A stretch of DNA of 58,922 nt from Firmicutes bacterium AF25-13AC. GTDB taxonomy: Bacteria; Bacillota; Clostridia; Lachnospirales; Lachnospiraceae. A program made the translations under genes and the position numbers. The notes below the pieces were generated by a model. That model was not told where the DNA came from. It worked only from the letters and a program-made list of their open reading frames with translations, and did no database searches. Of this stretch, positions 8,210 to 17,605 are shown piece by piece. Positions within the stretch are counted from its first letter, which is position 1, and each line of letters starts with the position of its first letter. Location: NCBI GenBank assembly GCA_003478935.1, contig QUFP01000028.1:1-58922 (forward strand), written 5' to 3'.

Positions 8210-8959
8210 TCAGTCCTCGTCTTCCTCTTCCGGCTGATTCCAGTTGTGATATACTTCCTGTACATCATCATCGTCATCCAGCATATCAAGAATACGGTTC
8301 ATAAGCTTTACATCATTATCAGATGTCAGATCAACATAATTCTGTGGAATCATAGTAACCTCTGCGCTTGCCATCGGAACACCAGCCTGCTCAAGTGCCT
8401 CTCTTACCTCAGAGAAGCTGTCTGGATCGGTGTAGATCTCGTAGCAATCTTCTTCCTCGGAGAAATCCTCTGCACCTGCATCAAGAGCAGTCATCATCAG
8501 CTCATCTGCATCGCCCTCGTATTCTTCCTTATCTACGATGATCTGACCCTTGCGGTCAAACATGAAGGATACGCAGCCATTTGTTCCTACGTTTCCGCTG
8601 CCCTTTGTGAAAGCGTTGCGCACATTTGATGCGGTACGGTTACGGTTATCGGTCAGTGTCTCTACAATAATCGCAGTTCCGCTTGGGCCATATCCCTCGT
8701 AAGTGATAGACTCGTAGTTTGCAGCATTTGCATCTCCTGCTGCCTTCTTGATGCTGCGGTCAATGGTATCATTTGGCATGTTGTTTGCCTTTGCCTTTGC
8801 AACGACATCACGCAGCTTGCTGTTGTTTGCCGGATCTGCTCCGCCTTCCTTTACTGCAACTGCGATTTCACGGCCGATACGGGTAAATACTTTTCCCTTT
8901 GCGGCATCGTTCTTTTCCTTCTTATGCTTAATATTGGCAAATTTAGAATGTCCTGACAT
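8210..8959 (-). CDS. yebC: YebC/PmpR family protein
   Basis: The product has the YebC/TACO1 signature start MSGHSKFANIKHKK and the family's three-domain layout. The GYGPSGTAIIVETLTDNRNRT segment is near residue 88 and KGSGNVGTNGCVSFMFDRKG near 118. At 249 residues it is full length, with an unusually acidic C-terminal end (DMLDDDDDVQEV, then EEEDED). Members have been described as transcription regulators. More recent work assigns YebC-type proteins to relieving ribosome stalling at proline stretches; which applies here is not visible. It is not in an obvious operon; the mazF gene starts upstream about 100 bases beyond its start. Confidence 0.95.
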   Translation of the reverse strand: MSGHSKFANIKHKKEKNDAAKGKVFTRIGREIAVAVKEGGADPANNSKLRDVVAKAKANNMPNDTIDRSIKKAAGDANAANYESITYEGYGPSGTAIIVETLTDNRNRTASNVRNAFTKGSGNVGTNGCVSFMFDRKGQIIVDKEEYEGDADELMMTALDAGAEDFSEEEDCYEIYTDPDSFSEVREALEQAGVPMASAEVTMIPQNYVDLTSDNDVKLMNRILDMLDDDDDVQEVYHNWNQPEEEDED

Positions 8960-9062
8960 TTTTAACGCTCCTTTGTGACTTAAAACTATATGTTTGTTTA
9001 ACTAATTTATCTTATCATGTATTTTTCAATCTTGCAAGTATAATTTGAAAGACCCGCTCTAT

Positions 9063-9413
9063 CTATGTACGGGTGATGTCTAAACTGACGCGCAGCGCTT
9101 CGTCTATCTGGCGTATCATATCTTCCTCCAGATGACATACCTTTTCGCGAAGGCGCTGTTTGTCTATTGTGCGAAGCTGCTCTAGTAATACAACGGAATC
9201 TTTTACGATACTGCAGCAGCGTGAATCAATTACAACATGCGTTGGCAACTTTGCCTTTGACATGCGTGATGTAATGGCGGCACAAATCACTGTCGGGCTG
9301 TGCCTGTTTCCCATATCGTTTTGTATAATAAGTACCGGGCGGACACCACCCTGTTCAGAACCTACCACAGGGCGAAGATCCGCATAATAAATATCACCTC
9401 TACGGATTACCAT
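9063..9413 (-). CDS. mazF: MazF/EndoA-type mRNA interferase
   Basis: A PemK/MazF-fold toxin of 116 residues that cleaves mRNA at short sequences. Family features are [31 protein letters not shown] near residue 25, and [20 protein letters not shown] near 45. I choose the ATG at 9413, nine bases after GGAG, over the ORF's earlier start. It directly follows alr, the same order as Bacillus alr-ndoAI-ndoA. However, the 155 bases between alr and mazF hold no ORF resembling a MazE, CopG or Arc-type antitoxin. The gene is therefore an orphan or is controlled from elsewhere. Fold call is firm. Confidence 0.93.
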   Translation of the reverse strand: MVIRRGDIYYADLRPVVGSEQGGVRPVLIIQNDMGNRHSPTVICAAITSRMSKAKLPTHVVIDSRCCSIVKDSVVLLEQLRTIDKQRLREKVCHLEEDMIRQIDEALRVSLDITRT

Positions 9414-9568
9414 ATATGCACACTCCAATTTCTTTCAGGATATTCTAAGTATTTCCATATTGGAATTTCTTATTCATCCTGACAGATGCTGTTATTGTAT
9501 GGTATGTGCATATATTGATCATCGCAACAATTTAACGCTGTGCTTTGCACTCCCGCATCTTACTCTGA

Positions 9569-10747
9569 TTACATAAAATCACGGTAATCGTCTTCGTTAT
9601 AATCCTTGCTTCCAACTACTTTGCCGTGGCGGTAATAAACCCTCGGAATACGCTTTCCAAGGTCACACAAAAGTTCATAATTAAAGCTTCCCGCAAGTTC
9701 AGAAACTTCCTCGGCGCTCAACTCATTATCACCGCTTTTTCCAATGACAACTACCTCGTCGCCTTCTTTTGCTTCTGGAATATCACTGATATCTACCATT
9801 GTCTGGTCCATGCAGATACGGCCCAAAATCGGCGCTTTCTTTCCATGGATTAAAATACTTCCCTTATTTGAAAGTGCTCTTGGATAACCATCTCCATAGC
9901 CAATTGGAATCGTAGCTACCACAGTTTCATGATCTGTTACAAATGTTGCTCCATAGCCGATTGCTGTGCCTGTAGGAACAGTCTTAATATAGGCAATCTC
10001 AGACTTTAGTGTTAGTGCCGGTGTGAGCGATACAATATCCTTTCTGACTTCCTCTGACGGGTAATAGCCGTACAGAGAAATACCGATACGAAACATATTG
10101 CCCGGCGCATTTGTCATCCAGATGCCTGCGGCTGAATTAGCACAATGACAGATTTTAGGACAGCATCCTGCCTCTTTTAAGCTCTCTATTATCGTTTGAA
10201 AGCTTTTTTGCTGCTCAATAGCGCCCTGATTTTTGATCATATCAGCAGTTGCCATATGAGTAAAAATACCCTCTGTACAAATATTCTCCTGAGTTGAAAG
10301 CCATTTTACAAAAGAAAGTGCATGCTCTGGTGTCATGCCAATGCGGCTCATTCCCGTATCTACCTTTACATGTACATATGCTTTTTTGCCAATCTTTTTT
10401 GCCGTCTCAGAAAGAAGCATTATCTTATCTTCCTCAAAACCGGCATAACGAATTTTATGATCAACCAGATCTGCAAAGCGTTCCGGATGAACATAACCGA
10501 GCACCAGAATGGGCTTTGTGATGTTATGGCGGCGCAGATTTAATGCCTCGTCAATTGTGGCTACGGCATAGCCCCATACCAGATCATCAATTGTTTTTGC
10601 AACTGGGACGGCTCCCAGACCATATCCATCTGTTTTAATAACACCGCAAAGCATTGCCTCTTTTGGAACATTATCTCTAAACGACTCCATATTGGCTCTT
10701 ATGGCATCCAGATTAACCTCTGCCCAGACTCTGTGATAGTTATGCAT
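9569..10747 (-). CDS. alr: Alanine racemase
   Basis: PLP-dependent fold-III racemase making D-alanine for peptidoglycan. The PLP lysine lies in CGVIKTDGYGLGAVPVA near residue 38. This replaces the more usual VVKANAYGHG and is a variation in the loop, not a loss. The second catalytic site, IPIGYGDGYPRALSNKG with its tyrosine, is near 270. Length (392) is normal. It starts five bases after the nnr stop and is followed by mazF, so nnr-alr-mazF probably form one transcript. The arrangement links cell-wall precursor supply with a toxin gene, as in other Firmicutes. Confidence 0.95.
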   Translation of the reverse strand: MHNYHRVWAEVNLDAIRANMESFRDNVPKEAMLCGVIKTDGYGLGAVPVAKTIDDLVWGYAVATIDEALNLRRHNITKPILVLGYVHPERFADLVDHKIRYAGFEEDKIMLLSETAKKIGKKAYVHVKVDTGMSRIGMTPEHALSFVKWLSTQENICTEGIFTHMATADMIKNQGAIEQQKSFQTIIESLKEAGCCPKICHCANSAAGIWMTNAPGNMFRIGISLYGYYPSEEVRKDIVSLTPALTLKSEIAYIKTVPTGTAIGYGATFVTDHETVVATIPIGYGDGYPRALSNKGSILIHGKKAPILGRICMDQTMVDISDIPEAKEGDEVVVIGKSGDNELSAEEVSELAGSFNYELLCDLGKRIPRVYYRHGKVVGSKDYNEDDYRDFM

Positions 10748-10751
10748 ATCC

Positions 10752-12361
10752 TTATACCTTCTTCCTGCTTATTTGTATCAGCACTTTTGATAGCCCATCT
10801 GCCAGATCACGCGCGATCATACTATATGGACTCTTTTCCTTTGCCGCCTCATCACCAGCTGCGCCATGCAGCCAGACACCAAGAACAGCTGCCCTTTCGG
10901 CAGACAGTCCCTGTGCGGCAAGCGACGCAATCACGCCGGTCAGTACGTCACCGCTTCCGCCTGTTGCCATACCGCTGTTTCCGGTAAGGTTCAGATATCT
11001 GTTTTTTGTGTTAGAATGACTGTGCGAGCATCCTTGCAGACGCATATACAGCCAAACTTTTTTTGTAATTCTTCTGCAAAATATAGAAGATTTTTAGCTG
11101 CCTCTTTCGCAGAGGAGTTCATCAAACGACCAAGCTCACCTGGATGCGGCGTAAGAATCACATTTTCTCCAAGGTATTCTGCATGATCAATATTTGTTCT
11201 CATCGCAAGCAGATTTAAGGCATCTGCATCAATAACAATAGGACAATTTTGTGATCTGTTCCACTCTAAGACCATATCCAAAAGCTTTTTTGCTAAGGTA
11301 TCAGTTGAAAGTCCTGGTCCAATCACAATAGCTTTTGCCTTTGGAAGTACCTCATTTCGCAGATATGCCAGCTGTTCTTCGTCTTCATCTTTTGAAATTT
11401 CAGAAATTTCTGAAATACAATGGAGCACTGCCTCTGGAAGCAGCTGCTGTAAAACCAGACGATTGCATTTGGGTGTGACAATATCAACAAGACCTGCTCC
11501 TGTGCGATAGGCAGCAAGTGCCGACAAATATGCGGCTCCTGCCATGCCGCTGCTTCCTGCAATAATCACAACACGACCAAACGTCCCCTTATTGCCCCAC
11601 AAACAACGGCTGCCAAGCCAGTCTTTTGCATCAGATTTTTCAAGACAATTAAATGGAAATCCGTCTACATGATAAACGGCTTCATTTGGCATACCTATAT
11701 CGCATGTGATTGTCTGATCTGATAATGATGCACCTGGATACAGAAACTGACCTACTTTTCCATAGCCAAATGTGATCTGTACATCTGCCTTAACATATGC
11801 ACCGAGCACCTGTCCGCTTTTTGCGTCTAAACCAGAGCATATATCAACAGCAACACCATATGCACCACACTTCTTTTTATGTTCGTTCCATTCTTCAATA
11901 GCAGCGCGGTAAACTCCACTCACCTTGCGCGACAAGCCAACGCCAAATAGAGCATCCACATACACCTGCGCCGGCACATAAAGATTTGAAAGTGCTGATC
12001 TGTATTCTTCTTCATCCTTATCATCTGACTCATAAAAGTATTGCACAGGCAAAATCTCCATTTTGTCTAAAAGTGATTTTTGATAGAGCCATTCCTTAGT
12101 TGCCTTCTCGATTTGTCCAATAGCAGCGATTCTAACAGACCAGCCGTTTTGTGAGAGGATTCTTGCCATTGCCAGTCCATCAGCACCATTATTTCCCATG
12201 CCACACATAATAAAGACGCATCCTGGTTTTTGCACTGACATGATGTGCTGTGCTGCACAAAGCGCTGCACGCTCCATCAAAATCAGGCTTTCCATTCCAA
12301 ACTCTTTAATTGACCATGTGTCCGCCTGCTTCATCTGCTTTCCTGTCAACAGCTGCTTCAT
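10752..12361 (-). CDS. nnr: Bifunctional NAD(P)H-hydrate epimerase/dehydratase, frameshifted
   Basis: Nnr repairs hydrated NAD(P)H. The N-terminal epimerase domain ([18 protein letters not shown], then [17 protein letters not shown] near residue 52) is followed by the ADP-dependent dehydratase domain, which includes [20 protein letters not shown] near 265 and [14 protein letters not shown] near 405. The frame is lost at an A6 run (plus strand 11002-11007): one frame stops at 10991, while the essential [15 protein letters not shown] motif with its catalytic Asp continues in the next frame to 10752. Adding one A restores a normal protein of about 535 residues. The motif is perfectly conserved, so a sequencing undercall or polymerase slippage at the A-run is more likely than gene decay. 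It lies between rex and alr. Confidence 0.9.
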
Positions 12362-12363
12362 GA

Positions 12364-12996
12364 TTATTCCTCCTGATTGCTAAGACGATATGAAATACGC
12401 ATCAGACTCTCTGACAAATGAACATTTTCTACAACCACATCATCCGGTACACGAAGATCGGTGTGAGCAAAATTCCAGATACCGCGAATGCCGATCTTAA
12501 TAAGTCTTTTTGCTGCTGCCTCTGCTCCTGCCTTTGGAAGAGTCAGTGCTGCAATCTGAACATCGTTATTTCTGATATAATCTTCCAAGTCATCCATTGA
12601 ATAAACTGGAATACCACGCACAGTCTTTCCCTTTAACTGTGAATTTGTATCAAACATTGCCTTTGCAACAAAACCACGACGCTCAAAATTGGCATAATTT
12701 GCAATCGCCTGACCAAGATTTCCTGCACCAATTATAATTAAATTGTATGTCTTATCAAGCCCCAATATTTTTCCGATTTCATGATAAAGATACTTTACAT
12801 TATAGCCGTATCCCTGCTGTCCGAAACCTCCAAAATTATTCAGATCCTGCCTAATCTGTGATGCTGTGATCTGCATTCTTTTGGATAATTCTCCGGAAGA
12901 AATTCGCTCTACGCCCTCCTGCATAAGTTCTCCCAGATAACGATAATACCGCGGCAACCGTTTGATAACAGCTCTGGATATTTCTCTATGCTCCAT
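12364..12996 (-). CDS. rex: Redox-sensing transcriptional repressor Rex
   Basis: Rex senses the NADH/NAD+ ratio and represses fermentation genes. The N-terminal winged helix (AVIKRLPRYYRYLGEL, then RISSGELSKRMQITASQIRQD) is followed by a Rossmann domain with the dinucleotide loop IIGAGNLGQAIANY near residue 90 and the C-terminal domain-swapped helix. Length 210 is standard. The ATG sits behind AAGGAGACATC, and nnr follows two bases after the stop, implying co-transcription with the NAD(P)H repair enzyme. I see only a poor match to the Rex operator upstream, so autoregulation is not supported. Confidence 0.97.
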   Translation of the reverse strand: MEHREISRAVIKRLPRYYRYLGELMQEGVERISSGELSKRMQITASQIRQDLNNFGGFGQQGYGYNVKYLYHEIGKILGLDKTYNLIIIGAGNLGQAIANYANFERRGFVAKAMFDTNSQLKGKTVRGIPVYSMDDLEDYIRNNDVQIAALTLPKAGAEAAAKRLIKIGIRGIWNFAHTDLRVPDDVVVENVHLSESLMRISYRLSNQEE

Positions 12997-13072
12997 GATG
13001 TCTCCTTTTTTAATTGCTTATAAATTTTATTATCTGTTTTTAAGTTTTAAATTAAATATTGCTTAAAAACAA

Positions 13073-13096
13073 ATGAATGCAGCCTTAAGGCTGCAT
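13073..13096 (-). terminator. Terminator after mgsA
   Basis: A perfect ten-base stem, GAATGCAGCC paired with GGCTGCATTC around a TTAA loop, is followed on the minus strand by ATTTGTTTTT. It separates mgsA from rex. Confidence 0.75.
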
Positions 13097-13114
13097 TCTG
13101 TGCATAACTGCGTA

Positions 13115-13510
13115 CTATTTGTAATCTCTCCACTCCATATCACCTCGGTCAAGACACAATACAAGTGACTCTGCGGTGGCGATGTTTGTCGCCAGAGGGA
13201 TATTATACATATCACACAACCGTGAAATCTCAGCCAGATTCATACTTTCTGCATCCTGCTCTAAATCAGCACTGTGAAAAAATATAACCAGATCGATATC
13301 ATTGTTTGCGATCATATTTTGCATCTGCTTCGAGCCTCCCATCTGACCCGGAAGCAAACTGGTCACTTTCATGCCTGTCGCTTTGGCAATGTGGTTTGCT
13401 GTCGCATTGGTCGCAATCAGCGTATGCTTCTTAAAAATGCCTTTATACGCAATGCAAAAACTTTCCAGCAGCGTCTTTTTGCTGTTATGAGCGGTAAGTC
13501 CAATGTTCAT
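13115..13510 (-). CDS. mgsA: Methylglyoxal synthase
   Basis: Converts dihydroxyacetone phosphate to methylglyoxal, a glycolytic bypass under phosphate limitation or sugar overload. Family landmarks are MNIGLTAHNSKK, the phosphate-binding ATNATANHIAKATGM near residue 35, LLPGQMGGSKQM near 55, and DLVIFFHSADLEQDAESMNLAEI near 75 with the catalytic aspartate region. Length 131 is normal. It has its own probable promoter at 13544-13571 and its own terminator. Secure call. Confidence 0.96.
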   Translation of the reverse strand: MNIGLTAHNSKKTLLESFCIAYKGIFKKHTLIATNATANHIAKATGMKVTSLLPGQMGGSKQMQNMIANNDIDLVIFFHSADLEQDAESMNLAEISRLCDMYNIPLATNIATAESLVLCLDRGDMEWRDYK

Positions 13511-13543
13511 ATCTAATCCTTCCTTTCCACATAGCTAAAAAGA

Positions 13544-13571
13544 ATTATATCATATTTTTTCAGAAAGTCTA
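13544..13571 (-). promoter_or_regulatory. Probable sigma-A promoter of mgsA
   Basis: On the minus strand TAGACT (13566-13571) and TATAAT (13544-13549) are 16 bases apart, in an AT-rich context about 30 bases before the mgsA start. The -10 is perfect, the -35 partial. Confidence 0.5.
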
Positions 13572-13637
13572 TATTTTTTTGATGATTTTGTCAAAAAAGA
13601 GCAATTTACACAAAATAGCACAACACTTTTTGTAAAA

Positions 13638-14717
13638 CTACATTGTCTGATTTTCCATATTCGACAGTTTTTCTGCCTGATCTGCTGCTGTCAGACTGTC
13701 AATCAATTCAAAGAGATCACCGTCCATAATGGCATCAAGTTTATAAAGTGTCAGCTTGATTCTGTGATCTGTCACGCGGCTCTGCGGAAAATTATAAGTA
13801 CGAATTTTCTCAGAACGGTCTCCTGTTCCAATCTGGCTTCGTCTGTACTTTGCCTGTTCATCCTGCTTCTTTGCTGTCTCAAGTTCAAACAACTTAGCAC
13901 GAAGTACCTTTAATGCCTTATCTTTATTTTTAAGCTGAGACTTTTCGTCCTGACAGGAAATTACGATTCCTGTTGGAATATGAGTCAGACGTACAGCTGA
14001 ATCTGTCGTATTGACACACTGGCCGCCATTTCCTGATGCACGGAATACATCAAACTTACAGTCATTCATATCAATGACAACATCGACATCCTCTGCCTCC
14101 GGCATGATTGCAACTGTTGCTGTTGACGTATGGATTCGTCCGCCGCTTTCTGTCTCAGGCACACGCTGAACACGATGCACACCACTTTCGTATTTAAGTC
14201 TAGAATAAGCACCCTGTCCGGAGATCATAAATACAACCTCTTTCATGCCGCCAATACCACTCTCATTTACACTGATCAGCTCACTTTTCCAGCGGTTTCT
14301 CTCTGCAAATCTGCTGTACATACGAAACAGATCTGCGGCAAAAAGTGCTGCCTCATCTCCGCCTGCACCAGCACGAATCTCAACAAATACGTTTTTCTCA
14401 TCATTAGGATCTTTTGGAAGAAGCAAAAGCTTTAACTCTTTTTCAAGCTCAGGCATCTGTTTTTTTGCCTCAGCAAGATCTTCCTTTAAAAGCTCGCGCA
14501 TCTCTTCATCACGCTCTTGCTCTAAAAGCTCCAGATTTTCTTCAATGCTTTTTTTTGTTTTCTTATACTGTGTATAGGTCTCCACCAGAGGGGCAAGCTC
14601 GGCCTGCTCCTTCATAAGACGGCGAAATTTTTCCGGATCAGATGTAAGTACCGGATCACCCAGTTCATGAAGAAGCTCCTCAAAGCGGATTAATATATCA
14701 TCCAAACGGTCAAACAT
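13638..14717 (-). CDS. prfA: Peptide chain release factor 1
   Basis: RF1 reads UAA and UAG and triggers peptide release. Domain 3 carries the GGQ motif in [21 protein letters not shown], and the codon-recognition region carries [19 protein letters not shown] start at the ATG at 14717, six bases after AAGAGGAG, which removes nine spurious residues and gives about 359 residues, the normal size. prmC, whose product methylates the GGQ glutamine, lies just upstream, giving the common prmC-prfA pairing. Secure call. Confidence 0.97.
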   Translation of the reverse strand: MFDRLDDILIRFEELLHELGDPVLTSDPEKFRRLMKEQAELAPLVETYTQYKKTKKSIEENLELLEQERDEEMRELLKEDLAEAKKQMPELEKELKLLLLPKDPNDEKNVFVEIRAGAGGDEAALFAADLFRMYSRFAERNRWKSELISVNESGIGGMKEVVFMISGQGAYSRLKYESGVHRVQRVPETESGGRIHTSTATVAIMPEAEDVDVVIDMNDCKFDVFRASGNGGQCVNTTDSAVRLTHIPTGIVISCQDEKSQLKNKDKALKVLRAKLFELETAKKQDEQAKYRRSQIGTGDRSEKIRTYNFPQSRVTDHRIKLTLYKLDAIMDGDLFELIDSLTAADQAEKLSNMENQTM

Positions 14718-14789
14718 AAATAACTCCTCTTTTCTATTATTCATTCACATTTTCTACTTACGGACGCGGCTTAACGATTGTTTTGTAAA

Positions 14790-15698
14790 TCACATCTCAT
14801 CCAGCACGCCCCACACCACGCGGTCAAGTCCTGCAAGATCGCGCACAAGAGTCGGCTTTGAAAAACCATTTGCACGAAACAGCTCTGCCACCGCTTCCCA
14901 CTGGTTATAGCCAATCTCGACAAAAAGTGCGCCGCCCGGATTTAAATGATCTTTTGCAGTTTCAGTCAGACGCCTGTAAAAGATAAGCCCATCTTTTCCG
15001 CCTGATAAAGCAATCATAGGTTCATTATCCTTTACCTCTGGCTCTAACCCTAAAATTACATCGTCTTCAATGTAAGGTGGGTTTGACACAATCATATCAA
15101 ATCGCCCTGGCACCTGTTCGAATAAATCACTCTCAAAAAACTGCACCGATGCATGATTGTCTGCTGCATTTTCCTTTGCCACCAAAAGCGCTGCACTTGA
15201 AATGTCGGACGCTGTCACCTGTGCAAAATTTCCGTAATGAGCGAGCGACACAGCTATGCAGCCACTTCCCGTGCACACATCAATGAGGCTTGCCCCTGGC
15301 TTATCCTTTGCATATGAAAGCAATGTCTCTACAAGCGTCTCTGTATCCTGCCTCGGTATCAAAACAGCAGGGGTTACAGAGAACTCTAACCCCATAAACC
15401 CCTGCGTCTTTGTCAGATACTGAAGTGGAATACGCGCTGCGCGCTGTTTTATAAATTCACGATACTGTTTTATCTTCTCTTTCGATTCCACAATTTGTCT
15501 GCGATTTAAAAAGAAGAAACTCTTTGTAATCGAAAAGCAGTGCTCCATAAGAAGCCATGCGTCAATGTCTGCATCTGGTACATTTGCTTTTGTAAGTGTA
15601 TCTTTTGCCTCGCTTAAAAGCTGTCCCCACGAAATTATTTCATCATTTGACAATTGATTCTGACTTTGTATTTCTTTCTGTATCTGATTATCTTCCAT
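14790..15698 (-). CDS. prmC: Peptide chain release factor N5-glutamine methyltransferase
   Basis: PrmC methylates the GGQ glutamine of release factors using SAM. The SAM-binding motif SLIDVCTGSGCIAVSLA is near residue 140, and the catalytic NPPY motif is in MIVSNPPYIEDDV near 208. The N-terminal helical domain is present, including FLNRRQIVESKEK and QYLTKTQGFMGLEF. The ATG at 15698 overlaps the TGA of the DUF1385 gene as TGATG, so translation is coupled; its Shine-Dalgarno lies within the upstream gene. Directly followed by prfA. Confidence 0.95.
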   Translation of the reverse strand: MEDNQIQKEIQSQNQLSNDEIISWGQLLSEAKDTLTKANVPDADIDAWLLMEHCFSITKSFFFLNRRQIVESKEKIKQYREFIKQRAARIPLQYLTKTQGFMGLEFSVTPAVLIPRQDTETLVETLLSYAKDKPGASLIDVCTGSGCIAVSLAHYGNFAQVTASDISSAALLVAKENAADNHASVQFFESDLFEQVPGRFDMIVSNPPYIEDDVILGLEPEVKDNEPMIALSGGKDGLIFYRRLTETAKDHLNPGGALFVEIGYNQWEAVAELFRANGFSKPTLVRDLAGLDRVVWGVLDEM

Positions 15699-16633
15699 CA
15701 ATTAAAGTTTGCCTCCTCATATGCCTTCCAGTCAAATACGGCCTCTACTGCACAGATAGCTACCTCTGCCATCTTTTCATCCGGCTCCTTTGTGGTCAGT
15801 CCCTGAAGCATTAAACCTGGCTTACTTAAAAGATTAACAACTGGATTGTCACTGTTTCCGGCAAGACGCAAAAACTCAAAAGAAACGCCAGCGATTACCG
15901 GAATCAAAAGGATTCTTGATACCAGACGAAGCCACAATGTCTCCGGACGAATCACCAAAAAGAAAAGAATGCTGATAACCATGACAATTAACAAAAAGCT
16001 AGTTCCACAGCGCTTATGCTCCTTAGAGCTTTTCATGACATTTTCTACTGTTAATGGCAGTCCATGCTCAATACAGTTAATACACTTATGCTCTGCGCCG
16101 TGATACATATATGTTCTTTTGATATCTGGCATCAATGATATCAGCCCCACATAGGCAATAAAAATAGCGATACGAAGCACACCTTCAAAAAGTGCCATCC
16201 AAATACCATTTCCAAGAAGTGGCTTCATGAGTGTGGATACCCATGTTGGAAATACCATGAAAATCCCCATCGCTAATATGATAGAAATAACCATGGTCAG
16301 ATCCATAATTACTTTTTCTGCTTTATCGCCAAATTTTTTCTGAAGCCATTTTTCAAAGCGTCCCGGTTCTTCTTCTTCCTCGCCGTCCTCCATAAAAAGA
16401 CTTGCTGAATAATTTAAAGATTTCATGCCAAGTACAAGTGAATCCACAAAGCTAAAGATTCCTCTTATAAATGGAAGACGAAACAGCTTACACTTTGATC
16501 CCACGCCCTTGTATGTTTCTTTTTTTACTTCAATTTCTCCATTTTCCTTGCGAACAGCCACACTATACTCGCTGCCGTTTCGCATCATAATTCCTTCCAT
16601 GACGGCCTGGCCGCCAATTCCTGATGACTTCAT
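15698..16633 (-). CDS. DUF1385 family membrane protein (YqhQ-like)
   Basis: The N-terminal GIGGQAVMEGIMMRNG is the DUF1385 signature, followed by hydrophobic segments (about residues 110-130, 145-165, 205-225 and 230-250). YHGAEHKCINCIEHGLPLT near 178 carries a conserved His/Cys pattern suggesting metal binding. Function is not established; the gene commonly travels with rpmE, prmC and prfA in Firmicutes, exactly as here. I prefer the ATG at 16633, five bases behind AAAGGAG, to the upstream GTG at 16639 that overlaps that site. Confidence 0.9.
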   Translation of the reverse strand: MKSSGIGGQAVMEGIMMRNGSEYSVAVRKENGEIEVKKETYKGVGSKCKLFRLPFIRGIFSFVDSLVLGMKSLNYSASLFMEDGEEEEEPGRFEKWLQKKFGDKAEKVIMDLTMVISIILAMGIFMVFPTWVSTLMKPLLGNGIWMALFEGVLRIAIFIAYVGLISLMPDIKRTYMYHGAEHKCINCIEHGLPLTVENVMKSSKEHKRCGTSFLLIVMVISILFFLVIRPETLWLRLVSRILLIPVIAGVSFEFLRLAGNSDNPVVNLLSKPGLMLQGLTTKEPDEKMAEVAICAVEAVFDWKAYEEANFN

Positions 16634-16667
16634 CCGCACTCCTTTGTTTGTCCTTAAACGACAAAAG

Positions 16668-16692
16668 AGGTTGAGATAAAAATCTCAACCTG
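16668..16692 (-). terminator. Hairpin between rpmE and the DUF1385 gene
   Basis: AGGTTGAGAT pairs with ATCTCAACCT around a short A-rich loop; on the minus strand it is followed by CTTTTG. It would attenuate or end rpmE transcription before the DUF1385-prmC-prfA genes. Confidence 0.6.
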
Positions 16693-16704
16693 CTTCAGTC
16701 AACA

Positions 16705-16911
16705 TCATTCACTCTTTAAACCATACTTACGGTTAAACTTATCAATACGTCCGCGTGCGGAAGTTGCCTTCTGCTGGCCAGTGTAGAACGGATGGCACTT
16801 AGAACAGATTTCAACGTGGATCTCCTTCTTTGTGGATCCGGTAACGAACTCGTTGCCACAGTTGCAGGTAACCTTTGCCTGATAATATTCTGGATGGATT
16901 CCTTCCTTCAT
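16705..16911 (-). CDS. rpmE: 50S ribosomal protein L31
   Basis: L31 of the zinc-binding type: [19 protein letters not shown], then [12 protein letters not shown]. The CxC and CxxC cysteines provide the zinc site. At 68 residues from the ATG at 16911 (behind AGAGGTGAGCTC) it has the standard length. The longer ORF start at 16995 adds an unconserved extension and is rejected. It heads the rpmE-DUF1385-prmC-prfA block. Confidence 0.96.
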   Translation of the reverse strand: MKEGIHPEYYQAKVTCNCGNEFVTGSTKKEIHVEICSKCHPFYTGQQKATSARGRIDKFNRKYGLKSE

Positions 16912-17065
16912 GAGCTCACCTCTTCTTCCTTGTGATGGTTCCCAACCATCATCATAGTCATAATAATTTACGCGCACTTTACACTGTACGAACACAGCGC
17001 TTATAACGCAACAATAAAATCATAACACAAAATATTCCTCTGTGCAAGTACTTATTTTATTATTT

Positions 17066-17581
17066 TTATAACAATTTTTTCATAGCGAACTCATAGATTT
17101 CTTTGCTTGCTTTTTCCCAATTGTCGCACATTTTTTCAGCCATCTCCTCTGTCGCTGCCGAAAGCTTTAACTCAATTAATGTATTCTTGCCTTCCTTTAC
17201 GACACAATCAATCTCAAAATCATTGCTTGCCGTACTCTTATAATAATTGGCCAGCACAGAATTTTCTGTTCTAAGCTTAAAATTGTTTTCCTTTAAGAAA
17301 TCATCCATGTCCTGCTTGACTTCGCCTGTTATTTTATTTTCAAAATAAAAGAGCACCTCTTCGCCCTCTTTTGTCAGCTCGTAGCGTGATGTATTTCTGA
17401 TTGTTTCCTTGTGAATCAGAGAGGTTCCCAGCAGTTCATTGATCACCATCTGAAAGGTAAAATAGTCTGTATACGATTTACTCACAAAGAACTCAGACAT
17501 CTGCCCGTTTGACAACGGATAATTCACCTTTTTCAATAAATAAAGTATCATCAGTTTATATAATGTCAATGGTTCTGCCAT
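17066..17581 (-). CDS. DUF4364 family protein
   Basis: A 171-residue protein of the Clostridia-specific DUF4364 family. The N-terminal part (LTLYKLMILYLLKKVNYPLSN, then YFTFQMVINELLGTSLI and TSRYELTKEGEEVLFYF) has the spacing of a winged helix-turn-helix, suggesting a DNA-binding regulator. The C-terminal half is an alpha/beta region of unknown role. It lies 24 bases after the upstream radical SAM gene and is likely co-transcribed with it. Regulatory role is inference from the fold only. Confidence 0.8.
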   Translation of the reverse strand: MAEPLTLYKLMILYLLKKVNYPLSNGQMSEFFVSKSYTDYFTFQMVINELLGTSLIHKETIRNTSRYELTKEGEEVLFYFENKITGEVKQDMDDFLKENNFKLRTENSVLANYYKSTASNDFEIDCVVKEGKNTLIELKLSAATEEMAEKMCDNWEKASKEIYEFAMKKLL

Positions 17582-17605
17582 AATCCAATAGTTCCTTTCT
17601 ATATA

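Noticed and set aside
9414..9568. Antitoxin gene between alr and mazF
   Set aside because: No frame gives a ribbon-helix-helix or AbrB-like protein with a ribosome binding site.
13040..13072. Rex operator upstream of rex
   Set aside because: TTGTTTTTAAGCAA has only partial similarity to TTGTTAA-N4-TTAACAA and the spacing is wrong.
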